In this document: positions 16,317 to 24,417 of the stretch, piece by piece | Position numbering within the stretch: position 1 is the stretch's first letter | Layout: each line of letters opens with the position of its first letter | NCBI RefSeq assembly: GCF_022012415.1 | Contig: NZ_JAKLTR010000009.1 | Span: 186,001 to 250,000 of the forward strand | Direction: 5' to 3' | DNA: 64,000 bases | Source: Terrimonas ginsenosidimutans | GTDB taxonomy: Bacteria; Bacteroidota; Bacteroidia; Chitinophagales; Chitinophagaceae | Program-made: the position numbers and the translations under genes | The notes under the pieces: model-generated | The model's database searches: none | What the model was told of the DNA's origin: nothing | The model's input: only the letters and a program-made list of their open reading frames with translations

Positions 16317-18050
16317 ATGAAACGTTTCATCATAAAAAATATCGCGCTGGCAATCGGCATTACAACATTATCTGTTGCCAGGGCTCAAACTCCGGAACAA
16401 TTATTCAAAGCAGCCGGAAGCCCGGTGCATCCGAAAGTAGCGGTAAGCTGGAACCGTTATAATGATCATGCCGCCATTTCAGAGATCGTTAAAAAGATCG
16501 CTGCCGCTCATCCGGATCTCGCCAAACTCGAATCGATAGGCAAATCCTATAAAGGCCGTGATCTCTGGTGCCTTACCATCACCGATTTCAAAAAAGGTGA
16601 CCCGAATAAAAAACCAGCAATGTACATCGATGGCAACATCCACTCCAACGAAGTACAGGGAAGCGAATTTGCATTGTATACGGCGTGGTATCTTACAGAA
16701 TCATTCGGTGATACAAAATTCATCCAGGAACTGCTGGAGGATAAAACCTTCTATATCGTTCCATCCATCAACCCCGATGGCCGTGACAGCTATTTCCATG
16801 CACCCAACACTGCGAGTACACCTCGTTCCGGTGTGATCCCTGTAGATAATGACCGCGATGGCGAAGTGGACGAAGATGGCTATGATGATCTGGATGGCGA
16901 TAATGAGATCCTGATGATGCGCCGCAAAAATCCGAATGGCCGGTATAAAGCGGACCCGACAGAACCGAGGAGAATGATACAGGTTGGTCCGGATGAAAAA
17001 GGCGAATACGAACTCCTGGGTCTTGAAGGTATCGATAATGATGGCGACGGCCAGGTGAATGAAGATGGGTATACATTTGAATACGATCCTAACCGCGACT
17101 GGGGATGGGGCTGGCAGCCGAACAATATCCAGGGAGGTGCCTACAAGTATCCTTTCTCATTACCGGAAAACAGGGCTGTGATGGAATTCGTGATGAAACA
17201 TCCAAATATTGCAGCTGCCCAGTCGTACCACAATTCAGGAGGCATGATCCTTCGCGGACCGGGCGATCCTACCGACCAGGTCACCTATAATGCGCAGGAC
17301 GTAAGAGTGTACGACGTAATTGCTAAAAAAGGTGAAGAGCTCATGCCGGGCTATCGTTACCTGGTCGTATACAAAGATCTGTATGCCGCTTATGGCGGTG
17401 AGCTCGACTGGTTCTATGGCGGACGTGGCGTGTACACTTATTCCAATGAACTGTGGACGTCTTACCTGATGTTCAACAAAGAGGGACGTGACGATAATGG
17501 CTCTTACGTATTTGACCGGTATCTGCTTTTCAAAGATGCATTTGTTGACTGGCATGAATTTGATCATCCGCAGTATGGCAAGATCGAGATCGGTGGTTTC
17601 AAGAAGAACTTTGGACGGGCTCACCCTGGTTTCCTGCTGGAAAGCGATGCCCACAGAAATATGTCATTCTCTGTATACCATTGCTTCCATACACCAAAAC
17701 TGGCAGTTGATACACTGATCGAAAAAGATCTGGGAGATGGCCTGAAGCAGATCACTGCCGTGATCTCCAATAGCCGCATCATGCCAACCCATAGCAGCCA
17801 GGATCTGAAGTTCAGGATCGAAAGACCTGACTATATCTCGATCTCCGGGGCGAAAGTGATTGCAGGAATGATCGTGAACAATGCAGACCTCGACCTTAAC
17901 ACAGAACAGAAGAATAGTGCTTCAACGATCGAAGTGAATAATATCCCTGGATTGAGCACCGTTACGGTCAGATGGATCGTACAGGGAAGTTCAAAATATA
18001 CGGTTACTGTTGACAGCAGAAAAGGTGGAATAGCGAGTAAGTCAAAGTAA
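16317..18050 (+). CDS. Secreted M14 zinc carboxypeptidase
   Basis: A 577-residue exported protein (hydrophobic signal IALAIGITTLSVARAQ). It shows the complete M14 set: zinc motif H-S-N-E in DGNIHSNEVQGSEFAL, the Arg/Asn region SINPDGRDSYF, the third ligand His in AQSYHNSGGMILRGPGD, and a late Glu in TYSNELWTS. Two acidic calcium-loop-like inserts, DNDRDGEVDEDGYDDLDGDN and GIDNDGDGQVNEDG, lie between the first motif and the His. The C-terminal 130 residues form a beta domain. It should trim C-terminal residues from peptides outside the cytosol. It is paralogous to the preceding gene, which lacks these ligands. Confidence 0.93.
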   Translation: MKRFIIKNIALAIGITTLSVARAQTPEQLFKAAGSPVHPKVAVSWNRYNDHAAISEIVKKIAAAHPDLAKLESIGKSYKGRDLWCLTITDFKKGDPNKKPAMYIDGNIHSNEVQGSEFALYTAWYLTESFGDTKFIQELLEDKTFYIVPSINPDGRDSYFHAPNTASTPRSGVIPVDNDRDGEVDEDGYDDLDGDNEILMMRRKNPNGRYKADPTEPRRMIQVGPDEKGEYELLGLEGIDNDGDGQVNEDGYTFEYDPNRDWGWGWQPNNIQGGAYKYPFSLPENRAVMEFVMKHPNIAAAQSYHNSGGMILRGPGDPTDQVTYNAQDVRVYDVIAKKGEELMPGYRYLVVYKDLYAAYGGELDWFYGGRGVYTYSNELWTSYLMFNKEGRDDNGSYVFDRYLLFKDAFVDWHEFDHPQYGKIEIGGFKKNFGRAHPGFLLESDAHRNMSFSVYHCFHTPKLAVDTLIEKDLGDGLKQITAVISNSRIMPTHSSQDLKFRIERPDYISISGAKVIAGMIVNNADLDLNTEQKNSASTIEVNNIPGLSTVTVRWIVQGSSKYTVTVDSRKGGIASKSK

Positions 18051-18078
18051 GCACTCTATTTCAGCCTGAAATAATAGT

Positions 18079-18161
18079 ATCGCCATAGTACCGCAAAGAA
18101 GCCGCAAAGGGCGCTAAGATCATCTTGGCGCCCTTTGCGGCTTCTCTGCGTACTCTGCGAT
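18079..18161. repeat. Inverted repeat of the CGCAAAGG family
   Basis: The left arm 18079-18120 and right arm 18122-18161 pair almost throughout. The central part AAGCCGCAAAGGGCGC is exact except for one base, with small bulges near the open end. It lies 29 bp after the stop of the M14 gene. Confidence 0.88.
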
Positions 18162-18186
18162 AAGATCTAGACTGTCTGTATATCTT

Positions 18187-18288
18187 TTACAACAACTGAA
18201 CCCCGGAAAACAACAGGTCATTCACATCAGCCAACGAAGACGCTCCCATCATTGTCAGCATGTCCGTAACAGCCCATTCCAAAATTAT
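18187..18288 (-). pseudogene. Possible C-terminal remnant of a lost gene
   Basis: The minus strand has a short open frame ending in TAA at 18187-18189. It encodes WAVTDMLTMMGASSLADVND then LLFSGVQLL. The composition and amphipathic pattern look like a genuine protein C-terminus, but an in-frame TGA (18289-18291) and no start codon or continuation are found upstream. It sits in a 300-bp gene-free spacer. I do not recognise the family; it may also be chance. Confidence 0.25.
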
Positions 18289-18351
18289 TCAGTTCATACA
18301 CGATGCAAAAAGTGTGGTCACTAAATAACCTGACCTTTAAAAAAAATAGCT

Positions 18352-19161
18352 ATGTTCAAACCTAACCTTATCGCATTACTGACACTCACTTCTGCTATTG
18401 CATTGCAAAGCTGCAGAAAAGACGATGCACCAAAACCTCCGGCAGAAACAGGAGACAAACTTGCCTCCATTGAATGGAATAGCGGATTCAAAGAAAGTTA
18501 TGAATACAACTCCAACAATACACTGAAAAAAATAACCTATTCAAGTACACAGTCGAGTAACGCAGTGGAATTTTCATGGACCGGCAACCTGATGTCAGAA
18601 GTGAGAGAGAATTCATCCGTGTATAAGAACGTTTATCACTATAACGGTGGAAAAGTAACCCGCTCGACTAATGAAACCAGCAATGCGCCTTCTACTGTTT
18701 ACTATCATCTGGAATATGATTATCGTGGAGATGGGAAGGTGCACAAAATGAGGTATATCACTTTTGGCGCAGCCGGACCGGAACTGAAAACAGAAACAGA
18801 CTATAATTATAATACAGCCGGAGAACTAACGTCTACTGTTTCACACTCAGGATCAACCACGGTTACACAGCAGATCGAAGGATATACAGAAGTCAGCTTT
18901 AATCCCTGGGCCTTTATCGACCTTACCTTGCTGGAGAATTATATGATCTTCAATTATCCGGTGCTTAGCTCCATGAAAGGTTTTCCCAGGAAGATCACCC
19001 GTATCGTTAAACAGGGAAATGACCCGGAGTTTGTTGACATCACCACTACACATCACTGCGAGGTCAGCAAGAATCAGATCACGAAAATGGTGGTCGAATT
19101 AGCAAGCCCGACAACTCCTTCTCTCAACAGAAAAAGAACAGCTCTTTTCACCTATAAATAA
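18352..19161 (+). CDS. Hypothetical lipoprotein with YD-repeat-like beta strands
   Basis: A 269-residue protein with a lipoprotein signal (MFKPNLIALLTLTSAIALQS before C21). The mature chain is beta-rich. It has short segments resembling YD/RHS-type strands of DUF4595-like lipoproteins (KLASIEWNSGFKESYEY, TDYNYNTAGELTSTVSHSG, FPRKITRIVKQG). Such proteins are outer-membrane-anchored in Bacteroidota and uncharacterised. The gene is followed after 6 bp by another lipoprotein gene, so the two are cotranscribed. No enzymatic motif is seen. Confidence 0.82.
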   Translation: MFKPNLIALLTLTSAIALQSCRKDDAPKPPAETGDKLASIEWNSGFKESYEYNSNNTLKKITYSSTQSSNAVEFSWTGNLMSEVRENSSVYKNVYHYNGGKVTRSTNETSNAPSTVYYHLEYDYRGDGKVHKMRYITFGAAGPELKTETDYNYNTAGELTSTVSHSGSTTVTQQIEGYTEVSFNPWAFIDLTLLENYMIFNYPVLSSMKGFPRKITRIVKQGNDPEFVDITTTHHCEVSKNQITKMVVELASPTTPSLNRKRTALFTYK

Positions 19162-19167
19162 GACATC

Positions 19168-20289
19168 ATGTTAAAGAACGTATTTGCAGTATTATCTGCG
19201 TTGATCATATTCAACTCCTGTAAAAAAGATAATGATCAGGGCGCGCCACCCCCACCTGTGCAGCCGTTTGACGTAATAACCACGGCTTCGATATTTAATC
19301 CGTCCACCGGAAATTATGAAGCCGTTTACTGGCTTAACGAAAAAAGAAACGCACTTGAAAGTGGCGGGGTTGATCAGGCCTTTGCCTATGGCATCGAAAA
19401 ACAGGGAAGCGATATTTATATCGCGGGATCCTTTGCAAATACCAAAGGCTCCGACGACCGTCTGAAACCATGCTACTGGAAGAACGGAAAAAAGATCGAC
19501 CTGACTGACGGAGTGGATATTCAAGCAAGGAGCAGTGCATCGGACCTGAAATGGTTCAACAATGCGTTATATATTTCCGGCGAAACCGATCTCGACCCTA
19601 TGTTATGGAAAATAAAAAACGGCATGCTGGAATCTATCACGAGATTCGGCGTGGCAGGAAACATTCTCGCAGTGAGAAAAGCCGGCAATATGCAATTGTA
19701 TGGCGGCAAGCTGTATATCGGTGGCAGCCAGAAAAAAAACGTCAACGGTAATATTGTTTATACGATCGGATACTGGGTGGTCGACGAGAATGACCAACCT
19801 TCTTTCACCGTCCTGCATGATAACCTGCCCTATGCATTGGGCTTTAGCATGTCTGTATCTGACAAAGGAGTTTTCATAATGGGCGAAGGGGGTACTGCAC
19901 AACACCCCGTTCCTACCATCTGGACTAAAACAGGACAGCATCCGGTCAACCAATCTTTTGAAGCTAATTATCATCGGCTGCATACGGGCGTTCCGGACAG
20001 TAAAGGAAATCTTTTGTTGAATGTGCTGGATATTCGCCTGTATCAACCGGTGATCTGGAAAGTATCTGCAACAGGAACGCACCAACTGATCAAACCGGCA
20101 GTACCGGCAGGCGCGCAGGGTTTCTGTGAATCACTGGACGTAAAAGATGATAAGCTGGCATACGTATACAGCTATGATAAAGATCAGAAAAGCTATGCAG
20201 CCTATGTATTTAATGGCAAGACCGTAGAGCTTGATATTTATAAGACCCGTCTTTCGAATATTAACTCAATAAAGCTTGTTTCGAGGTGA
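19168..20289 (+). CDS. Hypothetical lipoprotein, propeller-like repeats
   Basis: A 373-residue protein with a lipobox (LIIFNSC, Cys at residue 18). It contains recurring units of the form 'W-[KL]-N/xG-K/R ... IYIAGS' (CYWKNGKKIDLTDGVDIQAR, LKWFNNALYISGETD, MQLYGGKLYIGGSQ, GVFIMGEGG). This suggests a beta-propeller of the 'xxYWKNG' class common in Bacteroidota lipoproteins. It is the second gene of a lipoprotein pair. The function is unknown; a surface binding protein is likely. Confidence 0.82.
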   Translation: MLKNVFAVLSALIIFNSCKKDNDQGAPPPPVQPFDVITTASIFNPSTGNYEAVYWLNEKRNALESGGVDQAFAYGIEKQGSDIYIAGSFANTKGSDDRLKPCYWKNGKKIDLTDGVDIQARSSASDLKWFNNALYISGETDLDPMLWKIKNGMLESITRFGVAGNILAVRKAGNMQLYGGKLYIGGSQKKNVNGNIVYTIGYWVVDENDQPSFTVLHDNLPYALGFSMSVSDKGVFIMGEGGTAQHPVPTIWTKTGQHPVNQSFEANYHRLHTGVPDSKGNLLLNVLDIRLYQPVIWKVSATGTHQLIKPAVPAGAQGFCESLDVKDDKLAYVYSYDKDQKSYAAYVFNGKTVELDIYKTRLSNINSIKLVSR

Positions 20290-20500
20290 ACGTGGATGAG
20301 GGGGGGTGGAAAGTTTGAAAGTTTAAATGTTTAATAGTTTAATGATTTGAATGTTCCATAGGTTGAAATCTTGCAAGGGTTTTGGCAGTCACGGGGGGCT
20401 ATGCCTTATCGGGGGGCGAGTTAAGATACCCGTCGCGAGCTACGACCTATTCCCCATGTGCGCGCAGATTCATTCACCGCCGCCCGCGCAGGCCGGAAAT

Positions 20501-20553
20501 GGGCATACGACAGCAACCGCATTGCTGCGTTTGACTGTCGTCGCCCACTTTTT
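20501..20553 (+). terminator. Probable terminator, plus strand
   Basis: GGGC, ACGACAG and CGCA pair with TGCG, CTGTCGT and GCCC (20501-20546) around a TTGC-type loop. ACTTTTTC follows. It could end the lipoprotein operon, 210 bp downstream of its last stop codon. Confidence 0.6.
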
Positions 20554-20613
20554 CAATTGTATCATTCCACAATTCCTATCTCATTTTTCTGTTTTTTGAT
20601 CATAGATGCAATA

Positions 20614-20672
20614 AAAAAACGCACCGCCCTTTTCAGGACTGCCCTCCTCCACCAGTCCTGAAAATGACGGTG
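20614..20672 (-). terminator. Probable terminator, minus strand
   Basis: The arms CACCG and TTTTCAGGACTG (20622-20641) pair with CAGTCCTGAAAA (20653-20664) and CGGTG (20668-20672). On the minus strand the stem is followed by GTTTTTTTATTG. It lies about 250 bp beyond the stop of the minus-strand gene at 20920. Confidence 0.7.
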
Positions 20673-20867
20673 ACTAAGAAATTTCTCTGCTGTAAATATC
20701 GCTTCAGGTAAAAGGAAATCCATGGGAAAAAGACAGGATCTAAAGGGAAAATAACGGACGTATGGCGATGAATAAACGACCTGAACATGAGTTGAAGAAC
20801 TCATCTCTAAATTTTTCCATCAGATCCGCAAACATTCTATTTTACAGGCAAGTGCACAGTAACGCAA

Positions 20868-20894
20868 CAGGCCGGAACAATACGTTCCGGCCTG
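20868..20894. terminator. Perfect 11-bp hairpin next to the 155-residue gene
   Basis: CAGGCCGGAAC (20868-20878) pairs with GTTCCGGCCTG (20884-20894) around AATAC. It lies 25 bp beyond the stop of the minus-strand gene, but its minus-strand tail (TTGCGTTAC) is a poor T-run. Confidence 0.6.
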
Positions 20895-20919
20895 CCTGTT
20901 TTATAAAAGTTACTGATCA

Positions 20920-21387
20920 CTAAGCTGAGGGAAAACTGAAGGAGATCGTTACGGTCAGTTGCTGCTGCCCCTTTGCAGATATATTACCACCGGCCATGCG
21001 GGCCAGCTCTTCAAGTGATCGAAGGCTGTAGTCAAGCGCATACCCGTTATAATTATTACAGTCCTCTATCTCCAGGATCATGATATCCCGGAAACGTTCT
21101 GCACGGACAGTAATATTTCCCCTCCGGGCATTCACCAGAACAGCATTCATCAATTCTTTGATCACGGGGAAAACTTTCGCCTCGCCTGCCAGTAGTGCAA
21201 GGGATGCGGGAATTTCGTTGCTCACTTTACTCTCACTCCGCTGCATGTTCTCTGCCAGGGAATGATACAACAATTCATCAATGTAAGCCTGCAGAGAGGC
21301 ACCTGCCGACACGGAACCGGTTAAAACCTGGATCATAAGATTTGGATTATTAGATGCAATAAAAGCCTTGCCTTTATATAACACCAA
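20920..21387 (-). CDS. Orphan histidine-kinase-like ATPase (HATPase_c) domain protein, degenerate
   Basis: Up to 155 residues. The start is unclear: TTG at 21387, GTG at 21384 or ATG at 21336. The C-terminal 90 residues follow the order of a GHKL ATPase: KELMNAVLVNARRGNITVRA (N-box position), MILEIEDCNNYNGYALDYSL (G1-like, D-x-x-x-x-G), GGNISAKGQQQLTVTISFSF (G2 and last strand). The usual N-box Asn is kept (MNAVLVN), but the G1 box is altered (DCNNYNG), so ATP binding is uncertain. There is no phosphoacceptor His or receiver gene beside it. It is flanked by hairpins and long spacers on both sides. Confidence 0.6.
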   Translation of the reverse strand: MVLYKGKAFIASNNPNLMIQVLTGSVSAGASLQAYIDELLYHSLAENMQRSESKVSNEIPASLALLAGEAKVFPVIKELMNAVLVNARRGNITVRAERFRDIMILEIEDCNNYNGYALDYSLRSLEELARMAGGNISAKGQQQLTVTISFSFPSA

Positions 21388-21910
21388 TATTAATCGTTTT
21401 TATACAATAATTATTACCCGGATCGAAAAAATAATAACCCTGATCAATGAATAAATAAGCATTTATTTGAGTGAATTAAATAATCTAGTGTTTTTACTTA
21501 TTGCATTTCTCAAAAAAAATACACCGATCATAAAACACATCGTCTGAGCTGGTTGCAATACATGCCAGAATAACACGCGATGCTGCCATAAAAACACTGC
21601 CTAATTTGCAGTCGTTTTTTTTGACGGATACGAACATGGTTATCATTGATATAGCTTGTCATCGTAGTTTTCCTAAGGTCTAAACGCTATGACATCCGGG
21701 AACTGGCTATTACTTTTGACTTCGCGACTGTAACAAGAATGATCGCGAATGCGCGATAAGCGCAAAGACCGGAAACAGAAAAACCTGATTGTCCGTCCCC
21801 CGGTTTACTTCTCTTATTTTCTCCAATATCTTTTGAAGAGTGTCTCCACTTCCTATGGTTAATCCGTTTCGTTAATCCAAAACCCTAGGGTCGGCATTGT
21901 TTTACCCAAA
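21388..21910. other. 523-bp spacer, no gene
   Basis: An AT-rich divergent region between the ATPase-like gene and the lytic transglycosylase. It contains a small perfect hairpin ATCGCGaatgCGCGAT (21742-21757) and a weak TATCTTTTG -7-like word near 21827. I see no coding frame worth supporting. Confidence 0.5.
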
Positions 21911-22810
21911 ATGAAAACGATGTTGAACAGGAACTCTATTAAAAAAGCTTTTCCCATTTATGGTTTGCTCGTGATGATAGCACTTATCATGATGTCCGCA
22001 ACCCGAACTTACTCCGGCACTTTCGTATTGTCTGCAAGTAAGGATACCAGTGTACAATTATTGAGGTTCGATTCTGTAATGCTTGAACTCAGTGGCGCAC
22101 CTGATGAAGAATTGATCGACGCGCCCGAAATACAACTGAATAACCAGGCTGAAGATTTTGTCTCCTCTTATCTGAAAGTTAATGACCGCGAGTTGCAGAA
22201 GATCAAAGACCGCAGCGAGTCATGCTTTACGGTAATGGATAAAATATTCGCTGAAAAAAATCTGCCGCTGGAACTGAAATATCTCGCAGTGATCGAGTCG
22301 CAATTAAAGCCAAAGATCGTTTCGAGAGCTGGCGCAATGGGTGCATGGCAGTTGATGCCTGTTACCGCCAGGCATTTCAAACTGAAAGTAGGCGGGCAGT
22401 ATGATGAGCGTGGCAACGTTTACAAAAGCACAATTGCAGCAGCAAAGTATCTCGAGTACCTGCATAAGATCTTTGGCGATTGGTTGCTGGTAATTGCCTC
22501 TTATAATAGCGGTCCGGGAAAAGTGCTGGCAGCAATAAAGAAATCAGGCAGCCGCGATTTCTGGAAATTACAACAATACCTGCCAAAGGAAACAAGAGCA
22601 CACGTGAAGAAGTTCATCAGTACCCATTATTTCTTCGAAGGTGAAGGCGGTATTTGCACGGTTACTCGTTCAGAAGCAGACGCCTACAGAAAAAAGATGA
22701 ATGAATATGTGGCCAGTCAGAATAAAAAATATGAAGATCTGCAAAGGGTAAGAGCAGAAGAATGGAATGTTGAGAATACTACAACCGGTACAATTGCCGG
22801 TAATGAATAA
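21911..22810 (+). CDS. Lytic transglycosylase (SLT/MltD-like)
   Basis: Cleaves peptidoglycan glycan strands, forming anhydro-muramic ends, in the periplasm. The 299-residue protein has an N-terminal membrane or signal segment (PIYGLLVMIALIMMS). The catalytic domain spans about residues 100-230. The active Glu is in YLAVIESQLKPKIVSRAGA, followed by GAWQLMPVTARHF and the conserved LVIASYNSGPGKVL. No LysM repeats follow, unlike full MltD proteins. It is the only gene of its unit and ends at a large structured element (22850-22979). Confidence 0.93.
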   Translation: MKTMLNRNSIKKAFPIYGLLVMIALIMMSATRTYSGTFVLSASKDTSVQLLRFDSVMLELSGAPDEELIDAPEIQLNNQAEDFVSSYLKVNDRELQKIKDRSESCFTVMDKIFAEKNLPLELKYLAVIESQLKPKIVSRAGAMGAWQLMPVTARHFKLKVGGQYDERGNVYKSTIAAAKYLEYLHKIFGDWLLVIASYNSGPGKVLAAIKKSGSRDFWKLQQYLPKETRAHVKKFISTHYFFEGEGGICTVTRSEADAYRKKMNEYVASQNKKYEDLQRVRAEEWNVENTTTGTIAGNE

Positions 22811-22849
22811 ATCAGCGCAGCAGCGCTTTATCTGGATGGGTTAGTTGTT

Positions 22850-22979
22850 TTTGTCCTCCGCGCCTACGGCGGATGGGTCCGCAGACAAATTCCGCTTGCT
22901 GCTTCGTGTTACGCCGGGAGTTGGTTTTATGAATAATGAACTCCCGGATGGCACGAAGCGGTGAGCGGTTTTGTTTTTT
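22850..22979 (+). repeat. Two adjacent stem-loops ending in a T-run: oversized terminator or structured RNA
   Basis: Stem-loop 1: TTTGTC (22850-22855) with GACAAA (22884-22889), enclosing TCCGC/GCGGA (22857-22873). Stem-loop 2 has three nested helices: CCGCT/AGCGG (22892-22896 with 22964-22968), GCTTCGTG/CACGAAGC (22901-22908 with 22952-22959) and CCGGGAGTT/AACTCCCGG (22914-22922 with 22939-22947). TTTTGTTTTTT follows (22969-22979). It starts 40 bp after the transglycosylase stop. The T-run supports termination; the length and layered helices are unusual. Confidence 0.8.
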
Positions 22980-23189
22980 GATGCCCGATGAGCAATAGCC
23001 ACCCTCAGGACAAACATCCGGTACACAGTTGATCTTCACTTCCGGGAGACAATTAACAACTTATTAAACGAACCTGAAATCATTAGCGCCAACGGGTTTC
23101 TCTATTACAGAGGATCATCTGTTGTCTGTGCTGCGATCAGGCTCCGGTCCATCGGTACAGAATTTGCCGCATTTCCTCCAAAATGATCT

Positions 23190-23666
23190 ATGAGCAAATT
23201 CAATAAAATACTTCCGGTACTGCTTTTAACAACCATGCTGGCTTCATTCAAATTGACGGAAGCGCAGAATATGGATAGTGCCGTGGTACGCCAGAAAGTG
23301 CAGGGGAAACAATTTACATTCATTGCGCAGACCGCCAACCCGATGCGGGGGCGGAATATACAGCTTACATCCCTGTATGATCTGCGTGTATCGGGCGATT
23401 CTGTCATAGCAGCACTCCCCTATTTCGGCCGTGCTTTTTCAGCACCGGTCAATCCATCTGATAACGGGATCAGTTTTACCTCCGTCAATGCAGAATACAG
23501 ATCGACTTACCGGAAAAAAAGATGGGAGATCTCTATAAAGCCAAAAGAGTCACAGACCGTTTCAGAAATGAACCTGACCATCTATCCAAATGGGCGGGCA
23601 TCGCTGCAGGTAAACAGCAATTACAGGCAGCCGATCTCTTTTAATGGAATTTTATCTGACAAATAG
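23190..23666 (+). CDS. Secreted DUF4251 protein
   Basis: A 158-residue protein with a signal peptide (LPVLLLTTMLASFKLTEAQ). It shows the recognised DUF4251 layout: VQGKQFTFIAQTANPMRGR, LYDLRVSGDSVIAALPYFGR, SFTSVNAEYRSTYRKKRW and NLTIYPNGRASLQVNS. These periplasmic or outer-membrane proteins are common in Bacteroidota; their role is unknown. It is followed after 68 bp by the phosphohistidine phosphatase gene in the same direction. Confidence 0.88.
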   Translation: MSKFNKILPVLLLTTMLASFKLTEAQNMDSAVVRQKVQGKQFTFIAQTANPMRGRNIQLTSLYDLRVSGDSVIAALPYFGRAFSAPVNPSDNGISFTSVNAEYRSTYRKKRWEISIKPKESQTVSEMNLTIYPNGRASLQVNSNYRQPISFNGILSDK

Positions 23667-23734
23667 AACAGTTATTTTTGTCCGTAGAAGGACTGTGTGG
23701 AAGGGCTTCACTAAATAACTGAATCATCATTCCG

Positions 23735-24238
23735 ATGCGAAATTGCCTATTGCTCGTCTCTATTGCCTGTATCATGAGCGCATGCAGCGCTCAGCGGTAT
23801 TTTGTTGTGCGTCATGCTGAAAAAGCAACCGTTGCCCGTAATACGCCGGGAATGTCCGCCACTGATCCTCCTCTTACAGACTCGGGGAAACAGCGTGCGC
23901 TGGACCTGAAAACGACCCTGACCAGCGAAAAGATCCGGTATGTGTTTTCAACGAACACCATCCGCACCAGGGAGACGGCAGAGCCGACCCGCGCACACTT
24001 CGGCCTGAGCACAGCCAACTATTCGCCAGTTCCCACTGAAGAGTTCATAAACCAGTTAAAAGCGCTGAAAGGCAACACGCTTATCGTGGGCCATAGTAAT
24101 ACGATCGATGATATTGTCAATAAGCTAATGGGCGAAAACCTGTTGACCGATCTTCCGGAAACAGAATACAACCATCTTTACCTTGTAACAAAAAAGGGAA
24201 AGAAATGGAAGTTCAAGAGTCTGACGTACGGAAAGTAA
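23735..24238 (+). CDS. Histidine phosphatase family lipoprotein (SixA-like)
   Basis: A 167-residue protein with a signal and possible lipobox (SIACIMSAC, Cys 18). The phosphatase core begins immediately after: the RHAEK motif in YFVVRHAEKATV holds the catalytic His, STNTIRTRETAEPTR contributes the Arg pocket, and LIVGHSNTIDDIV holds the second His. Members remove phosphate through a phospho-histidine intermediate; the small SixA-like subgroup acts on phosphoproteins or small esters. The export signal implies a periplasmic or outer-membrane position, so the substrate is more likely a small phosphate ester. Confidence 0.88.
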   Translation: MRNCLLLVSIACIMSACSAQRYFVVRHAEKATVARNTPGMSATDPPLTDSGKQRALDLKTTLTSEKIRYVFSTNTIRTRETAEPTRAHFGLSTANYSPVPTEEFINQLKALKGNTLIVGHSNTIDDIVNKLMGENLLTDLPETEYNHLYLVTKKGKKWKFKSLTYGK

Positions 24239-24408
24239 AACAGGGCCCGGGGCCGCAGACCAGATCGTCCCGCTGAAGTAATAGGGTTCTGTGCCATGCG
24301 TGTTTTGGTCAAACATCACGCGGTAGGTCAGGCAACCATCCGCAGCCTTGCCCTGCTCCACTTTTAAATTTTTTAGACCCCGCCAATTCCCCCAAATTTG
24401 CGCTCAAA
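24239..24408 (-). pseudogene. Possible coding remnant on the minus strand
   Basis: The minus strand reads without stop through AQIWGNWRGLKNLKVEQGKA, then ADGCLTYRVMFDQNTHGTEP, then YYFSGTIWSAAPGPVLL. This has protein-like composition and codon choice. It runs antisense over the promoter of the nuclease gene and then into the antisense of the phosphatase gene, so it is not an intact gene. No family recognised; it may be the degraded end of a former gene or chance. Confidence 0.25.
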
Positions 24409-24417
24409 TAACCTCAC

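Larger units (their letters stand above)
20290..20919. other. 630-bp spacer with several hairpins, no supported gene
   Basis: The spacer starts with a one-sided tract of TTTAAATG-like words (about 20316-20350) related to the inverted-repeat families. Three stem-loops follow, listed separately (20501, 20622 and 20868). Between 20673 and 20867 there is a further small hairpin, ATGAGTTgaagAACTCAT. Open frames here lack recognisable protein character. The piece between the minus-strand terminator (20622-20672) and the 20868 hairpin could encode a small RNA, but nothing confirms it. Confidence 0.5.

Noticed and set aside
20351-20661. Overlapping short frames in the 20.3-20.7 kb spacer
   Set aside because: They run through hairpins and a terminator-like stem and show no protein character.
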